Assembly: GCA_004298015.1 (NCBI GenBank)
Contig: SCSE01000001.1
Location: forward strand, 62,001-126,000
DNA from: Rhodanobacter sp.
Lineage (GTDB): Bacteria > Pseudomonadota > Gammaproteobacteria > Xanthomonadales > Rhodanobacteraceae
Reading direction: 5' to 3'
DNA length: 64,000 nucleotides
The first letter of the stretch is position 1, and each line of letters opens with the position of its first letter. Positions 32,565-43,338 of this stretch are shown piece after piece. The position numbers were made by a program, and so were the translations under genes. Below the pieces are notes generated by a model. It ran no database searches and was not told the origin of the DNA. It saw only the letters and a program-made list of their open reading frames with translations.

Positions 32565-35330
32565 TCAATGCGCTTGGTCCCAATTGGCGCCCACACCCAC
32601 ATCGACCAGCAGCGGGACTGCCAGTTCCGCTGCACCGGCCATCCGTTCGGTCACGGCGGCGCGAAGTAGCTCGACCGCGTCAGCGCGCACTTCGAACACC
32701 AGTTCGTCGTGGACCTGCATCAACATGTGCACATCGTCACGACCGGCGATCCACGATGCCATGGCCAGCATGGCGCGCTTGATGATGTCGGCGGCGCTAC
32801 CCTGCATCGGCGCGTTGACGGCGGCACGTTCGGCCCCCTGGCGTAGCCCGTGGTTGCGTGAACCGAGGTTTTCCAGGTACAGGCGGCGGCCGAACAGGGT
32901 CTCGACATAGCCGTCGCGATGGGCCTGTTCACGGGTGGCATCCATGTAGGCGCGGACACCGGGATAGCGTGAAAAATAGCGCCCCATGTAGTCGCTGGCC
33001 TCGCCGCGATCGACCCCGAGCTGTCGCGCCAGTCCAAACGCGCTCATGCCGTACATCAGGCCGAAGTTGATCGCCTTGGCGGCGCGACGCTGGTTGCTGC
33101 TGACCTCCTCCGGTGCGAGTCCGAACACTTCCGCTGCGGTGGCACGGTGCACGTCGCCGCCTTCGCGGAAGGCGCGCAGCAGTCCTTCGTCGCCGGACAG
33201 ATGCGCCATGATGCGCAACTCGATCTGCGAATAGTCGGCCGCCAGCACCTTCCAGCCGGGCGGTGCAATGAAGGCCTGGCGGATGCGCCGACCCTCTTCG
33301 GTGCGTACCGGAATGTTCTGCAGGTTCGGGTCGGACGAGGAGATCCGCCCGGTCGCCACCGCGCCCTGGTGATAGCTGGTGTGGACGCGCCCGGTGCGCG
33401 GGTTGACGATGCCGGACAGTTTGTCGGTATAGGTTGAGCGCAATTTGGCCAGGCCGCGGTAATCGAGGATCAGCCGCGGCAGTTCGTGGCTGTCGGCGAT
33501 CGCTTCCAGAGCCTCTTCGTTGGTCGACGGCTGCCCCTTGGGGGTTTTCAGTTTCGCTGGCAGACCGAGTTCGTCGAACAGGATCGCCTGCAGCTGCTTT
33601 GGAGAATCCAGATTGAACTCGCGCCCGGCCAGGGTATGGGCCTGCTGTTGCAACTCGAGCATGCGCTTGCCCAGTTGCTGGCTTTGCCGACGCAGTGCGT
33701 CGCCGTCGATCAGCACGCCGCGGCGTTCCATCGCAGCCAGTACCGGCACCAGCGGGATCTCGATCTCCTCGTAGACCTTGCGCAAGGCAGGGATGCCTTC
33801 GAGCTGTGGCCAGAGTGCATGATGAAGACGCAGGGTGACGTCGGCGTCCTCGGCGGCATAGCGGCAGGCGGTATCGAGATCCACCTGCGAGAACCCGATC
33901 TGCCTGGCGCCCTTGCCGGCGACATCGGCGAACTTGATGGTTTCATAGCCGAGGTACTTTCTGGCCAGCGAATCCATGTCGTGGCGCGTCGCGGTCGCGT
34001 TCCAGATGTAGGACTCCAGCATCGAATCGTGACGCAGACCCTGAACCGCAATCCCGTAGTGCGACAGGATATTGATGTCGTACTTCGCATGCTGGCCCAG
34101 TTTGGGCTGGGCACGATCCTCGAGGATCGGTTTCAGCGCGGCCAGCACGGTATCGCGATCAAGCTGCTTCGGCGCGCCCGGATAGTCGTGGCCGAGCGGG
34201 ATATAGCAGGCCTTGCCCGGCTCGACGGCAAAGCTGACGCCGACGATGTCGGCCAGCATCGCGTCGATGCTGGTGGTTTCGGTATCGAACGCGATCAGTT
34301 CGGCCGTGCGCAACTTCTCCAGCCATGCGTCGAAAGCCTCTTGCGTCGTGACGAGCTCGTACTCGCCCGGTGTTTGTAGGAGCGCACCCTGTGCGCGATG
34401 CTTTTCGGGGCCGTGATCAAGAGCATCGCGCACAGGGTGCGCTCCTACAGGTTCCGCCGCAGCGCTAGCTTTTCCGATTCCCGGTTCAGCGCCATCCAGC
34501 TCTTTCAACGCAGCCTTGAACTCGTAGCGTGCGTACAGCTCGCGCAATAGATCGTCGTCAGGTTTGCGCTGGGCCAGATCCGTCGGTTTCAGCGCAAGCG
34601 CCACATCGGTCTTTATGGTCACCAGCTCGCGCGACAGCGGCAGCTGCGGCAAGGCCGCGCGCAGGCTCTCGCCGATCTTGCCACCGATCTTGTCGGCATT
34701 GGCGATCAGCTGGTCCAGCGTCGGGTATTCGGCCAGCCACTTGGCGGCCGTCTTGGGACCGCATTTGGGTACGCCCGGAACATTGTCGACGCTGTCGCCG
34801 GTGAGTGCGAGGAAATCGATGATCTGCTCCGGCCGCACGCCGAATTTCTGCTGCACGCCCGCACTGTCCATCACCGTGTTGCTCATGGTGTTGACCAGGG
34901 TTACCTGCGGCGAAACCAGCTGTGCCATGTCCTTGTCGCCGGTGGAGATCAGTACCTCGATGCCGAGTGCCTGCGCCTGCACGGCGAGCGTGCCGATCAC
35001 GTCGTCGGCCTCGACGCCGGGTACGCGCAGGATCGGAAAACCGAGCGCGCCGACAATCGCCAGCATCGGCTCGATCTGGCAGCGCAGGTCGTCCGGCATC
35101 GGTGGGCGATTGGCTTTGTACTGGTCGTACAGCGCGTCGCGGAAGGTCGGGCCGGGCGCATCGCTGACAAAGGCCAGGTAATCCGGTTTGGCCTTGAGCG
35201 TGGCACGCAGCATGTTGACCACGCCGAACAACGCGCCGGTCGGCTCGCCCTGCGCGTTGCTCAGCGGCGGCAGCGCGTGGAACGCGCGATAAAGATAGGA
35301 GGAACCGTCGATCAGGATAAGTTGGGGCAT
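32565..35330 (-). CDS. polA: DNA polymerase I, carrying an in-frame REP insertion
   Basis: 921 residues. 5'-3' exonuclease domain (about 1-290; LILIDGSSYLYRAFHALPPL, STGDKDMAQLV), proofreading domain (about 325-510; AFDTETTSID, with the metal Asp and Glu retained) and polymerase domain (YHQGAVATGRISSSDPNLQN, LAADYSQIELRIMAHLSGD, RRAAKAINFGLMYGM, MQVHDELVFE). Residues about 294-319 (VGAHPVRDALDHGPEKHRAQ onward) are the translation of a 75-bp palindrome in the linker between the two exonuclease domains. ATG at 35328-35330. Confidence 0.97.
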   Translation of the reverse strand: MPQLILIDGSSYLYRAFHALPPLSNAQGEPTGALFGVVNMLRATLKAKPDYLAFVSDAPGPTFRDALYDQYKANRPPMPDDLRCQIEPMLAIVGALGFPILRVPGVEADDVIGTLAVQAQALGIEVLISTGDKDMAQLVSPQVTLVNTMSNTVMDSAGVQQKFGVRPEQIIDFLALTGDSVDNVPGVPKCGPKTAAKWLAEYPTLDQLIANADKIGGKIGESLRAALPQLPLSRELVTIKTDVALALKPTDLAQRKPDDDLLRELYARYEFKAALKELDGAEPGIGKASAAAEPVGAHPVRDALDHGPEKHRAQGALLQTPGEYELVTTQEAFDAWLEKLRTAELIAFDTETTSIDAMLADIVGVSFAVEPGKACYIPLGHDYPGAPKQLDRDTVLAALKPILEDRAQPKLGQHAKYDINILSHYGIAVQGLRHDSMLESYIWNATATRHDMDSLARKYLGYETIKFADVAGKGARQIGFSQVDLDTACRYAAEDADVTLRLHHALWPQLEGIPALRKVYEEIEIPLVPVLAAMERRGVLIDGDALRRQSQQLGKRMLELQQQAHTLAGREFNLDSPKQLQAILFDELGLPAKLKTPKGQPSTNEEALEAIADSHELPRLILDYRGLAKLRSTYTDKLSGIVNPRTGRVHTSYHQGAVATGRISSSDPNLQNIPVRTEEGRRIRQAFIAPPGWKVLAADYSQIELRIMAHLSGDEGLLRAFREGGDVHRATAAEVFGLAPEEVSSNQRRAAKAINFGLMYGMSAFGLARQLGVDRGEASDYMGRYFSRYPGVRAYMDATREQAHRDGYVETLFGRRLYLENLGSRNHGLRQGAERAAVNAPMQGSAADIIKRAMLAMASWIAGRDDVHMLMQVHDELVFEVRADAVELLRAAVTERMAGAAELAVPLLVDVGVGANWDQAH
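34375..34449. repeat. REP-like palindrome, copy E, inside polA
   Basis: 75 bp with both arms intact, TGTAGGAGCGCACCCTGTGC at the left and its reverse complement ending GCGCTCCTACA at the right. Exactly 25 codons, so the polA frame is kept and no stop is introduced on -. Confidence 0.92.
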
Positions 35331-35411
35331 GCCGCATTCTCGCATGTTCGTACTTCACGGAAGGGCTGCGGATAGACTGCTATGCTGTAAAACCCGACCG
35401 AGGTTGCCGCC

Positions 35412-35885
35412 ATGAAAAATGTCGCCTTGCTGGCCGCCGCCAGTGTCCTGCTTGCCTCCGGTGCCTTCGCGCAGTCGTCGAGGCCTGGCGGCGACGTACC
35501 GCCCCCGCCGGGGATCAACGACCCTGGGGTCAAGGCCACGGTGCCACCATCGACATCATCCCAACGACGGCCGGCGCTGCCGTCGATGCGCGATGGCCGT
35601 GGTTCAGCGCCGAGCCGCGAGATGTCGCTACCCGAGGTCAGCGTGCACAAGCAGGGCGAGAACGAGGTCCAGGAGTACCGCCGCAACGGCTTGCTGTACA
35701 TGGTGGTGGTGACGCCGAAAAACGGCATCACCCAGACCTACATGGTCAGCCCGGATGGTACCCGGCACATGCAGCCGGGCCAGCCGCCGGTGCAGCCGGT
35801 GATGTATGACGTGCTGAAGTGGGGCAAGCACAAACCGGCGAGCAAGGATGCCGGTGACAAGGCACAGGGCGACGCGGGTCACTGA
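35412..35885 (+). CDS. DUF2782 exported protein
   Basis: 157 residues. Signal peptide MKNVALLAAASVLLASGAFA, a Pro-rich low-complexity segment (PPPPGINDPGVKATVPP) and the DUF2782 core EVSVHKQGENEVQEYRRNGL, YMVVVTPKNGITQTYMV. Function unknown. Genes of this family often lie beside polA in gammaproteobacteria, as here, divergent with 81 bp between starts. Confidence 0.88.
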   Translation: MKNVALLAAASVLLASGAFAQSSRPGGDVPPPPGINDPGVKATVPPSTSSQRRPALPSMRDGRGSAPSREMSLPEVSVHKQGENEVQEYRRNGLLYMVVVTPKNGITQTYMVSPDGTRHMQPGQPPVQPVMYDVLKWGKHKPASKDAGDKAQGDAGH

Positions 35886-35935
35886 GAGGCTGAGAAAAAA
35901 TCGCCCACCGGCTGCGATTGCCGTCAGGCACCCGT

Positions 35936-36000
35936 GCCGGCGACGCTCTCACTATGGTGTTCGATATTTTCCCAACCCCTGAAAATGTATCGTCGCCGGC
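35936..36000. repeat. Structured inverted repeat between DUF2782 and purH
   Basis: Outer arms GCCGGCGACG (35936-35945) and CGTCGCCGGC (35991-36000) enclose an inner pairing GATATTTTC with GAAAATGTATC. It lies between two convergent genes and may act as a two-way terminator; no clean T-run follows either arm. Confidence 0.45.
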
Positions 36001-36032
36001 CAGCAATCACATAATGGTGTGGCGGGCGCGCC

Positions 36033-37643
36033 TCAATGGCGAAAGTGGCGCATACCGGTGAATACCATCGCCATGTCGTGCTCGTCGGCGGCGGCGATCA
36101 CCTCCGCGTCGCGCATCGACCCGCCAGGCTGGATCACCGCCTTGATGCCGGCAGCGGCAGCGGCATCGATGCCGTCGCGAAAGGGGAAGAAGGCATCGGA
36201 GGCCATCACCGAGCCGGCAACTTCCAGCTTTTCGTCGGCCGCCTTGATGCCGGCGATGCGTGCACTGTAGACCCGGCTCATCTGGCCGGCACCGATGCCG
36301 ATGGTCTGGCGGTCGCGGGCATACACGATGGCATTGCTCTTGACGTATTTGGCCACCTTCCAGGCGAAGATAAGGTCGTCGATTTCAGCGTCGTCCGGCG
36401 CCCGGCGCGTGACGACCTTCAGGTCCTGAGCGCCGATCATGCCGCGATCGGCCGTCTGGATCAGCAGGCCCGACCCGACCCTGCGTGAATCGTTGCCCGG
36501 ATACGCGCTGGCGAGGTTGCCCTCGGCCGGCAGCGGGATCCGCAACACCCGCACATTGGCCTTCCTGGCGAAGGCTTGCAGCGCCTCGTCCGCGTAGTCC
36601 GGGGCAAGCACGACCTCGACGAACTGCCGCTCGACGATGGCTTGTGCGGTGGCGGCGTCCACCGTGCGGTTGAACGCGATGATGCCGCCGAAAGCGGAGG
36701 TGGGGTCGGTCTGGTGTGCGCGGTCGTAGGCGTGGCCGATGCCATCCATGCTGACCGCCACGCCGCACGGATTGGCGTGTTTGACAATGACGCAAGCGGG
36801 TTTGCTGAAGCTGCGCACGCACTCCCACGCGGCATCGGAGTCGGCGATGTTGTTGAACGACAGCGCCTTGCCTTGCAGCTGGCGGAAGGTGGCAAGTGTG
36901 CCGGGCACTGGGTGCAGGTCGCGGTAGAACGCCGCCTGCTGGTGCGGGTTCTCGCCGTAGCGCAGGTCCATCAACTTCACGAAGCGACCGTTGACCTGGC
37001 CGGGGAAGGCGGCGCGGCTGGCGATCGCATCGTGGGATGCGTCGAGCTCGATGGCGGACAGGTAGTCGCTGATCGCACCGTCGTAGTCGGACACCCGGTT
37101 GAAGGCGCTGACGGCGAGTTTGAAGCGGGTGGCACGTGAAAGGCCGCCATGGCCTTCGATTTCGTTCAGCGCCTTGGCATATTGCACGGGCGAGGTCAGC
37201 ACGCCGACATCGTTCCAGTTCTTCGCCGCCGAGCGCAGCATCGCCGGGCCGCCAATGTCGATGTTCTCGATCGCCTGCTCCAGCGTGCAGTCAGGTCTGG
37301 CCACCGCGGTCTCGAACGGATAAAGATTGAGTACCAGCAGATCGATCGGTGCAATACCGAGCTCGGCCATCACCGCGTCATCGGTGCCGCGTCGACCCAG
37401 CAGGCCACCGTGCACCATCGGATGCAGGGTTTTCACGCGGCCGTCCATGATCTCGGGAAAGCCCGTGAGCTCGCTGACGTCGGTGACGGCAATACCTGCG
37501 CCGCGCAGCGCCTTGGCGCTACCACCGGTTGAAAGTAGGGCTACTCCAGCCGCCGCAAGGCGCTGGCCGAGGTCGATCAACCCGGTCTTGTCGGAGACGC
37601 TGAGCAGGGCGCGACGAATCGGCACAATGGCGGGCTTGGGCAT
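36033..37643 (-). CDS. purH: Bifunctional AICAR formyltransferase / IMP cyclohydrolase PurH
   Basis: Last two steps of IMP synthesis. 536 residues. N-terminal MGS-like cyclohydrolase ([39 protein letters not shown]) and C-terminal transformylase with the [11 protein letters not shown] catalytic motif, [13 protein letters not shown] and [19 protein letters not shown]. Normal length. It follows fis on the same strand at 84 bp; purD, the usual next gene, is not present. Confidence 0.98.
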   Translation of the reverse strand: MPKPAIVPIRRALLSVSDKTGLIDLGQRLAAAGVALLSTGGSAKALRGAGIAVTDVSELTGFPEIMDGRVKTLHPMVHGGLLGRRGTDDAVMAELGIAPIDLLVLNLYPFETAVARPDCTLEQAIENIDIGGPAMLRSAAKNWNDVGVLTSPVQYAKALNEIEGHGGLSRATRFKLAVSAFNRVSDYDGAISDYLSAIELDASHDAIASRAAFPGQVNGRFVKLMDLRYGENPHQQAAFYRDLHPVPGTLATFRQLQGKALSFNNIADSDAAWECVRSFSKPACVIVKHANPCGVAVSMDGIGHAYDRAHQTDPTSAFGGIIAFNRTVDAATAQAIVERQFVEVVLAPDYADEALQAFARKANVRVLRIPLPAEGNLASAYPGNDSRRVGSGLLIQTADRGMIGAQDLKVVTRRAPDDAEIDDLIFAWKVAKYVKSNAIVYARDRQTIGIGAGQMSRVYSARIAGIKAADEKLEVAGSVMASDAFFPFRDGIDAAAAAGIKAVIQPGGSMRDAEVIAAADEHDMAMVFTGMRHFRH

Positions 37644-37727
37644 GGCGAGCTTCCGGACAGTGGGGAAAGCCGCTGATTATAGCCGTCCGATCGATCGGAC
37701 GTTTTGGCGCCGGCAGTCAGCCGGCGG

Positions 37728-38015
37728 CTATATCAGGCCGTGTCCGGAGAGCTTCTTGCGCAGCGTGGCGCGATTGATGCCCAGGGCGGTGGCGGCACGA
37801 CTCTGGTTTCCCTCGTGGAATGCGAGGACTTCGCGCAGCAGCGGTATCTCGACTTCGCGCAAGACCAGCGCATGCAGGCCTTCGGCGCATGCGGTATCGC
37901 CGATATCGGCGAGATAGCGCCGTACGGTGCGGCTTACGCATTCATTCAAGGCACTCTGTGACGAGGTCTGCTTTGCGGCCTCGGAAACAGGCACTCTTGC
38001 GGCGTTCACGGGCAT
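37728..38015 (-). CDS. fis: DNA-binding protein Fis
   Basis: 95 residues, the normal Fis size. The C-terminal helix-turn-helix GNQSRAATALGINRATLRKK and preceding LREVEIPLLREVLAFHEG are strongly conserved; the N-terminal arm is variable as usual. A nucleoid protein that bends DNA at rRNA promoters, origins and recombination sites. The dusB gene normally linked to enterobacterial fis is replaced here by the DUF3426 gene, the Xanthomonadales arrangement. Confidence 0.95.
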   Translation of the reverse strand: MPVNAARVPVSEAAKQTSSQSALNECVSRTVRRYLADIGDTACAEGLHALVLREVEIPLLREVLAFHEGNQSRAATALGINRATLRKKLSGHGLI

Positions 38016-38158
38016 TTCCCCTCACCTGCGAGGCGGCGGCTGCTTGGGCCGCTGCATATATTATGGTTGTAGACGCTGACGGCGGCGCGTGTCGATGTAC
38101 TGGATTCGGCGCGAGCGAAGTAACTGAGTCTACCCGCGTAGGGCGACAATTTTAAGTC

Positions 38159-39013
38159 CTATTCGAAACCAAATTCGAACGCTACCGCGTTGTCGCCGGG
38201 GTCCTGCACCTCGAACAACAGCACGGTGCTGGCGCCGGGAGCCATGCCGCGGCGCCGGATCGCGTCGTCGTCCAGATACTCATGTGGCAGCAGGCGGCGC
38301 ATCGCCACCCGCTTTCCGCTGGCATTGGACAGGGTGATGGTGACGACCGGGTAGGGCTGGGCGAACGGCGCCTCGTTGCGGACGCTGGCGCTGATCATCA
38401 AGGCGTCGGGCACGCTCGGGTGTGCCTGCACGTTGCTGGCGAGCAGGCGCAGCTGATCGGGGGCCGCCACCAGCGGCAGGCGACAGTCCAGCAGGGTGCA
38501 GCCCTGGCGCAGCCATCCGCCCACGATCGGGTTGCGAATCAACATGTCGCGGTTGATCCAGGCCAGCTGCAATCCCAGCGAAACGGTCAACAAGGCACAG
38601 GTGATGACCCATGGAGCCGTTCGGGAACCGTTGACCTGTCGATGCCGAAGATGGTGTCGATGGCGCGATCGCCGGGTCTTGCGGGCGCCCTTGTCGCGAG
38701 CAAAACGCGGTGCAAACTGCAGCTGCGAAAAATCGTCGGGTGCCGCCGGAGCTTGCGCCTCCGCCTCTTCGGCACGTACCGCCGGCGGTTCCGGCTTGGG
38801 GCGATAGACCGCCAGATCCAGCGCTGGCGGTCGCTCAGCCTGGGCCTGGATCGGCAATTGTCGGAACGGTTCGGGAGGCAACTGGTCGGTCAAGCCCGGC
38901 AATGCATCGAATTCGGCCGCACAGTTGCTGCACGCCACATAGCCCCGCGCTTGCGCCAGTGTGGCCGCATCCAGCGAGAAGACGGTCAGGCATTCAGGGC
39001 ATTGTGTGTACAT
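38159..39013 (-). CDS. Zinc-ribbon and DUF3426 domain membrane protein
   Basis: 284 residues. An N-terminal zinc ribbon of the MJ0042 type (MYTQCPECLTVFSLDAATLA and VACSNCAAEFD, Cys pairs 5/8 and 28/31), a Pro/Ala/Arg-rich linker with a HRHHLRH basic run, one membrane helix (about 134-155) and the DUF3426 extracytoplasmic domain (RLLASNVQAHPSVPDALMIS, PHEYLDDDAIRRRG). Function unknown. Lies between prmA and fis, probably one operon. Confidence 0.9.
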   Translation of the reverse strand: MYTQCPECLTVFSLDAATLAQARGYVACSNCAAEFDALPGLTDQLPPEPFRQLPIQAQAERPPALDLAVYRPKPEPPAVRAEEAEAQAPAAPDDFSQLQFAPRFARDKGARKTRRSRHRHHLRHRQVNGSRTAPWVITCALLTVSLGLQLAWINRDMLIRNPIVGGWLRQGCTLLDCRLPLVAAPDQLRLLASNVQAHPSVPDALMISASVRNEAPFAQPYPVVTITLSNASGKRVAMRRLLPHEYLDDDAIRRRGMAPGASTVLLFEVQDPGDNAVAFEFGFE

Positions 39014-39105
39014 GCAGGCCGCTTGGGAAGAGATGACGCAAGCCTATGAGCCTGCGCGGTGGAAACCAAGTGAGCCGCGCCGCCGGATTGCGTGCACGCA
39101 TCGGT

Positions 39106-40050
39106 TCAACGCCGCCGGCCGCTGATGCGGATCCACTCCTCGCGACTGTCGACGCGCAATTCGTCGAACCATGGGGCGTAGCGCAGCAGAAGCTCCTCCT
39201 GCTGGCCTTGCAGGATGCCGGAGATCGCAAACGGCGCACCGGGTTTCGCGGCGGCGGCGAAAGTCGGCGCAAGATCGCCCAGTGGGCCGGCGAGGATGTT
39301 GGCGATGAAAACGTCCGCCGGTGCGCCGGTGAAATCCTGCGGCAGAAAAAGCTCCAGGCGATCGGCGACGCCGTTGCGGCTGGCGTTGTCGGCCGAGGCG
39401 GTAATCGCCTGCGGATCGTTGTCGACGCCTGTCGCACTGGCCGCGCCGAGCTTCAACGCGGCGATGGCCAGGATGCCGGAGCCGCAGCCGTAGTCGGTCA
39501 GCGTCTTGCCGGCAAGCTCCAGCCCATCCAGCCCATCCAGCCATTCCAGGCACAACGCCGTGGTGGGATGGGTGCCGCTGCCGAAGGCGAGACCCGGGTC
39601 GAGACGCACCACGACGGGCGTGGGTGCGCTGGAGCGGTCCACCTCCGCGTCGACGCGCTCATCGTGCGTGGGCGGTTCGATGTTCCATGGATAAATCCAG
39701 AGCCGATGGCCGAACGGCATCGGCTTGAACTGATCCATCCACACCCGCTCCCAGTCGGTATCGGCGACTTCCCGGAACAGCAACTGATCGAGTTCCAGCC
39801 AGGGCAGCAGTTCGGCCAGGGTTTCGCTCAGGCCGCGTCGATCACTGTCGGCATCGAACAGGGCGTTGAGGGTGATCGTCGGCCACAGCGGCAATTCACC
39901 CACCCCCGGCTCGAAGATCGCCTGCTCGTCGGGTGTTTCCGCATTGGCGTCCTGCAACGTGATCGACATCGCGCCCAGATCGCCCAGCGCTTCTTCGGCG
40001 CCAGGCTGCTGGCCGATGCGAACGGTGAGGGAAAGTTCAAGAAAAGGCAT
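39106..40050 (-). CDS. prmA: Ribosomal protein L11 methyltransferase
   Basis: 314 residues. N-terminal substrate-recognition domain (1-about 100), then the SAM-binding domain with FGSGTHPTTALCLEWLDG, LTDYGCGSGILAIAALKLGA, VDNDPQAI and the NPPY-type motif as IANILAGPL, which is the PrmA form. Trimethylates L11 at several amino groups. Palindrome F separates it from accC. Confidence 0.96.
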   Translation of the reverse strand: MPFLELSLTVRIGQQPGAEEALGDLGAMSITLQDANAETPDEQAIFEPGVGELPLWPTITLNALFDADSDRRGLSETLAELLPWLELDQLLFREVADTDWERVWMDQFKPMPFGHRLWIYPWNIEPPTHDERVDAEVDRSSAPTPVVVRLDPGLAFGSGTHPTTALCLEWLDGLDGLELAGKTLTDYGCGSGILAIAALKLGAASATGVDNDPQAITASADNASRNGVADRLELFLPQDFTGAPADVFIANILAGPLGDLAPTFAAAAKPGAPFAISGILQGQQEELLLRYAPWFDELRVDSREEWIRISGRRR

Positions 40051-40067
40051 GAATGCATTCGTCGACG

Positions 40068-40144
40068 GTAGGAGCGCACCCTGTGCGCGATTGCTTTTGT
40101 TCGATCATTAAAAAAGGACATCGCGCACAGGGTGCGCACCTATA
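40068..40144. repeat. REP-like palindrome, copy F
   Basis: Left arm GTAGGAGCGCACCCTGTGCG intact; right arm ends GGTGCGCACCTATA, so the outermost bases have changed. It occupies almost the entire 99-bp gap between accC and prmA, inside an otherwise likely operon. Confidence 0.88.
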
Positions 40145-40149
40145 AGTTA

Positions 40150-41514
<1,365 letters not shown>

Positions 41515-41635
41515 GGGAGCTCCAATGAGCGGGGCGTCGGGTGTGGTGAGCGGCTATCGAGAAGATCAAAAGCGCAGTGCTGCAGCTCCTGGCCTCCCGG
41601 TTTTCCGCACCCCAAACCCCTTTCCCGCTCGATCA

Positions 41636-42094
41636 TCAGGCAATCACGTACATCGGCTCATCGAACTCGACCGGCTGGCCGTTCTCGACCAGGATCGCCT
41701 GCACCGTGCCGGCCACATCGGCCTCGATCTGGTTGAACATCTTCATCGCTTCGATGATGCCCAGGGTTTCGCCGGCCTTGACCTGCTGGCCGACCTTGAC
41801 GAAGGCCGGCGTGCCGGGGCTGGCCGAGGCATAAAAGGTGCCGACCATCGGTGCCTTCACCACATGACCTGCCGGCAGCGAATCGGCCACCGGTGCGGCG
41901 GTGTTGTCGCTGCTTGCGGCCGGCGCCGCGACCGGAGTCGGCGCGACGGGCGCGACTGGCGCCACCGGCGCGGGAGCGGCATTGCGCGGAACCCGCGACA
42001 AGCGGACCACCTCCTCACCTTCCTTGATCTCCAGTTCGGCGAGGTTGGACTCCTCGAGCAGGTCGATCAGCTTCTTGATTTTGCGCAAATCCAT
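41636..42094 (-). CDS. accB: Acetyl-CoA carboxylase biotin carboxyl carrier protein
   Basis: 152 residues. N-terminal [20 protein letters not shown], a Pro/Ala-rich flexible linker ([19 protein letters not shown]) and the C-terminal biotinyl domain with the biotin-accepting Lys118 in [12 protein letters not shown] and the thumb region. Carries carboxybiotin between AccC and AccA/AccD. Confidence 0.98.
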   Translation of the reverse strand: MDLRKIKKLIDLLEESNLAELEIKEGEEVVRLSRVPRNAAPAPVAPVAPVAPTPVAAPAASSDNTAAPVADSLPAGHVVKAPMVGTFYASASPGTPAFVKVGQQVKAGETLGIIEAMKMFNQIEADVAGTVQAILVENGQPVEFDEPMYVIA

Positions 42095-42179
42095 AGGATC
42101 AGCCCTTTGTCGGTCGTGCCACGGATCGTGGCTGGTAGAGAGAGAAATGAGTTAGGCCGTTGCCTGGCCGAAATGTGGA

Positions 42180-42656
42180 TTACGTGGCGGGTGCCGGCGA
42201 AATCCCGCTGCCCGCCGTTTGCGGTAGCCGCTGGATCGCCGCCGACAACGCCAGCCGGTAGCTGTCGGCTCCGAACCCGCAGATCACGCCGATCGCAATG
42301 TCCGACAGGTACGAGTGGTGGCGGAACGGTTCACGGGCGTGCACGTTGCTCAGGTGCACTTCGATGAACGGAATCGCCACGCCGGCGAGCGCGTCGCGCA
42401 AGGCAATGCTGGTGTGGGTGAACGCGCCGGCGTTGAACAAGATCACCGCGGTGCCGTCGTCACGACCCTGCTGGATACGTCCGATCAGCTCGTGTTCGGC
42501 GTTGGACTGAAACCAGACCAGCTCGTGACCGGCGGCCTGCGCCTGTTCGGCCAGTTGCCCATTGATGTCGGCGAGGGTCTCGTGACCATAGATCGATGGC
42601 TCGCGCACACCCAGCAGGTTGAGGTTGGGTCCATGCAGGACCAGAATCTTCGCCAC
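42180..42656 (-). CDS. aroQ: 3-dehydroquinate dehydratase, type II
   Basis: Shikimate-pathway enzyme, 158 residues. [20 protein letters not shown] with the conserved Tyr in the lid, [16 protein letters not shown] (active-site Asn and His), [20 protein letters not shown] and [10 protein letters not shown] are all typical. The start is GTG (42654-42656, reading VAKIL). The head-to-tail order aroQ-accB-accC is common in gammaproteobacteria. Confidence 0.97.
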   Translation of the reverse strand: MAKILVLHGPNLNLLGVREPSIYGHETLADINGQLAEQAQAAGHELVWFQSNAEHELIGRIQQGRDDGTAVILFNAGAFTHTSIALRDALAGVAIPFIEVHLSNVHAREPFRHHSYLSDIAIGVICGFGADSYRLALSAAIQRLPQTAGSGISPAPAT

Positions 42657-42798
42657 AGAGCCACCCAGCTTGCGTCCGGAGATCCCGGCACCGGGCGCAG
42701 TGTGCTCGTCCTCGCGAATGTTGTCTAGTTAAGCGCAGATCGGCGATGTTTGGCGGAGAACCCCGGGTTTCCCGTGCGGAGGCGTATGTCGTTGCGGC

Positions 42799-43338
42799 TC
42801 AAGGCGGGCTGCGGGTGGGCGCCAGCCATTGTGTCAGTTGTGCGCTGGACAAGGCGCCGGCATGACTGGCCACGACCTCTCCCTCGGCGTTGATCAGCAG
42901 GCTGTACGGCAGAAGTTCGCCCGTGTTGCCCAACTGCAGCGAGGTGCCGGAAGCGCCGAGTTGCCCCAGCAGGATCGGGTAGTCTACCGGGTGGCTGGCC
43001 AGGAACCGGCGCACCCGGGAGGGCTGGTCCATCGCAATGCCGAGAATCACCACCCCTTGTTTGGCATAGCTTGCCTGAGCCCGATTGAGGGCCGGCATCT
43101 CGCGCAGGCATGGGCCACACCAGGTGGCCCACAGATTCACCAGCACGCGGTGGCCACGGTAGTCGTCCAGGCGATGCCTGACACCGTTGAGATCGCGCAG
43201 GCTCAATGCGGGCAGCGCCTTGCCCAGCAGCGGCGAGTCGGCCCTGTGCAGTTGCGTGCTGCGGTGCTGCAGCCAGCCGCCCAGAGCCGCGACCAGCACG
43301 GCGAGGGCAAGGATCAAGCCGGTACCGCGACTCAGCAT
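42799..43338 (-). CDS. TlpA-family thiol-disulfide protein
   Basis: 179 residues: N-terminal signal or membrane anchor (GTGLILALAVLVAALGGWL), then a thioredoxin fold with redox motif WATWCGPCLREMPAL and the cis-Pro region after LLPYSLLINAEGEV. Its ATG overlaps the dsbD stop (TGATG at 43336-43340), so it is translationally coupled to dsbD. It may be a DsbD client that reduces periplasmic disulfides, for example in cytochrome c maturation (inference). Confidence 0.93.
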   Translation of the reverse strand: MLSRGTGLILALAVLVAALGGWLQHRSTQLHRADSPLLGKALPALSLRDLNGVRHRLDDYRGHRVLVNLWATWCGPCLREMPALNRAQASYAKQGVVILGIAMDQPSRVRRFLASHPVDYPILLGQLGASGTSLQLGNTGELLPYSLLINAEGEVVASHAGALSSAQLTQWLAPTRSPP

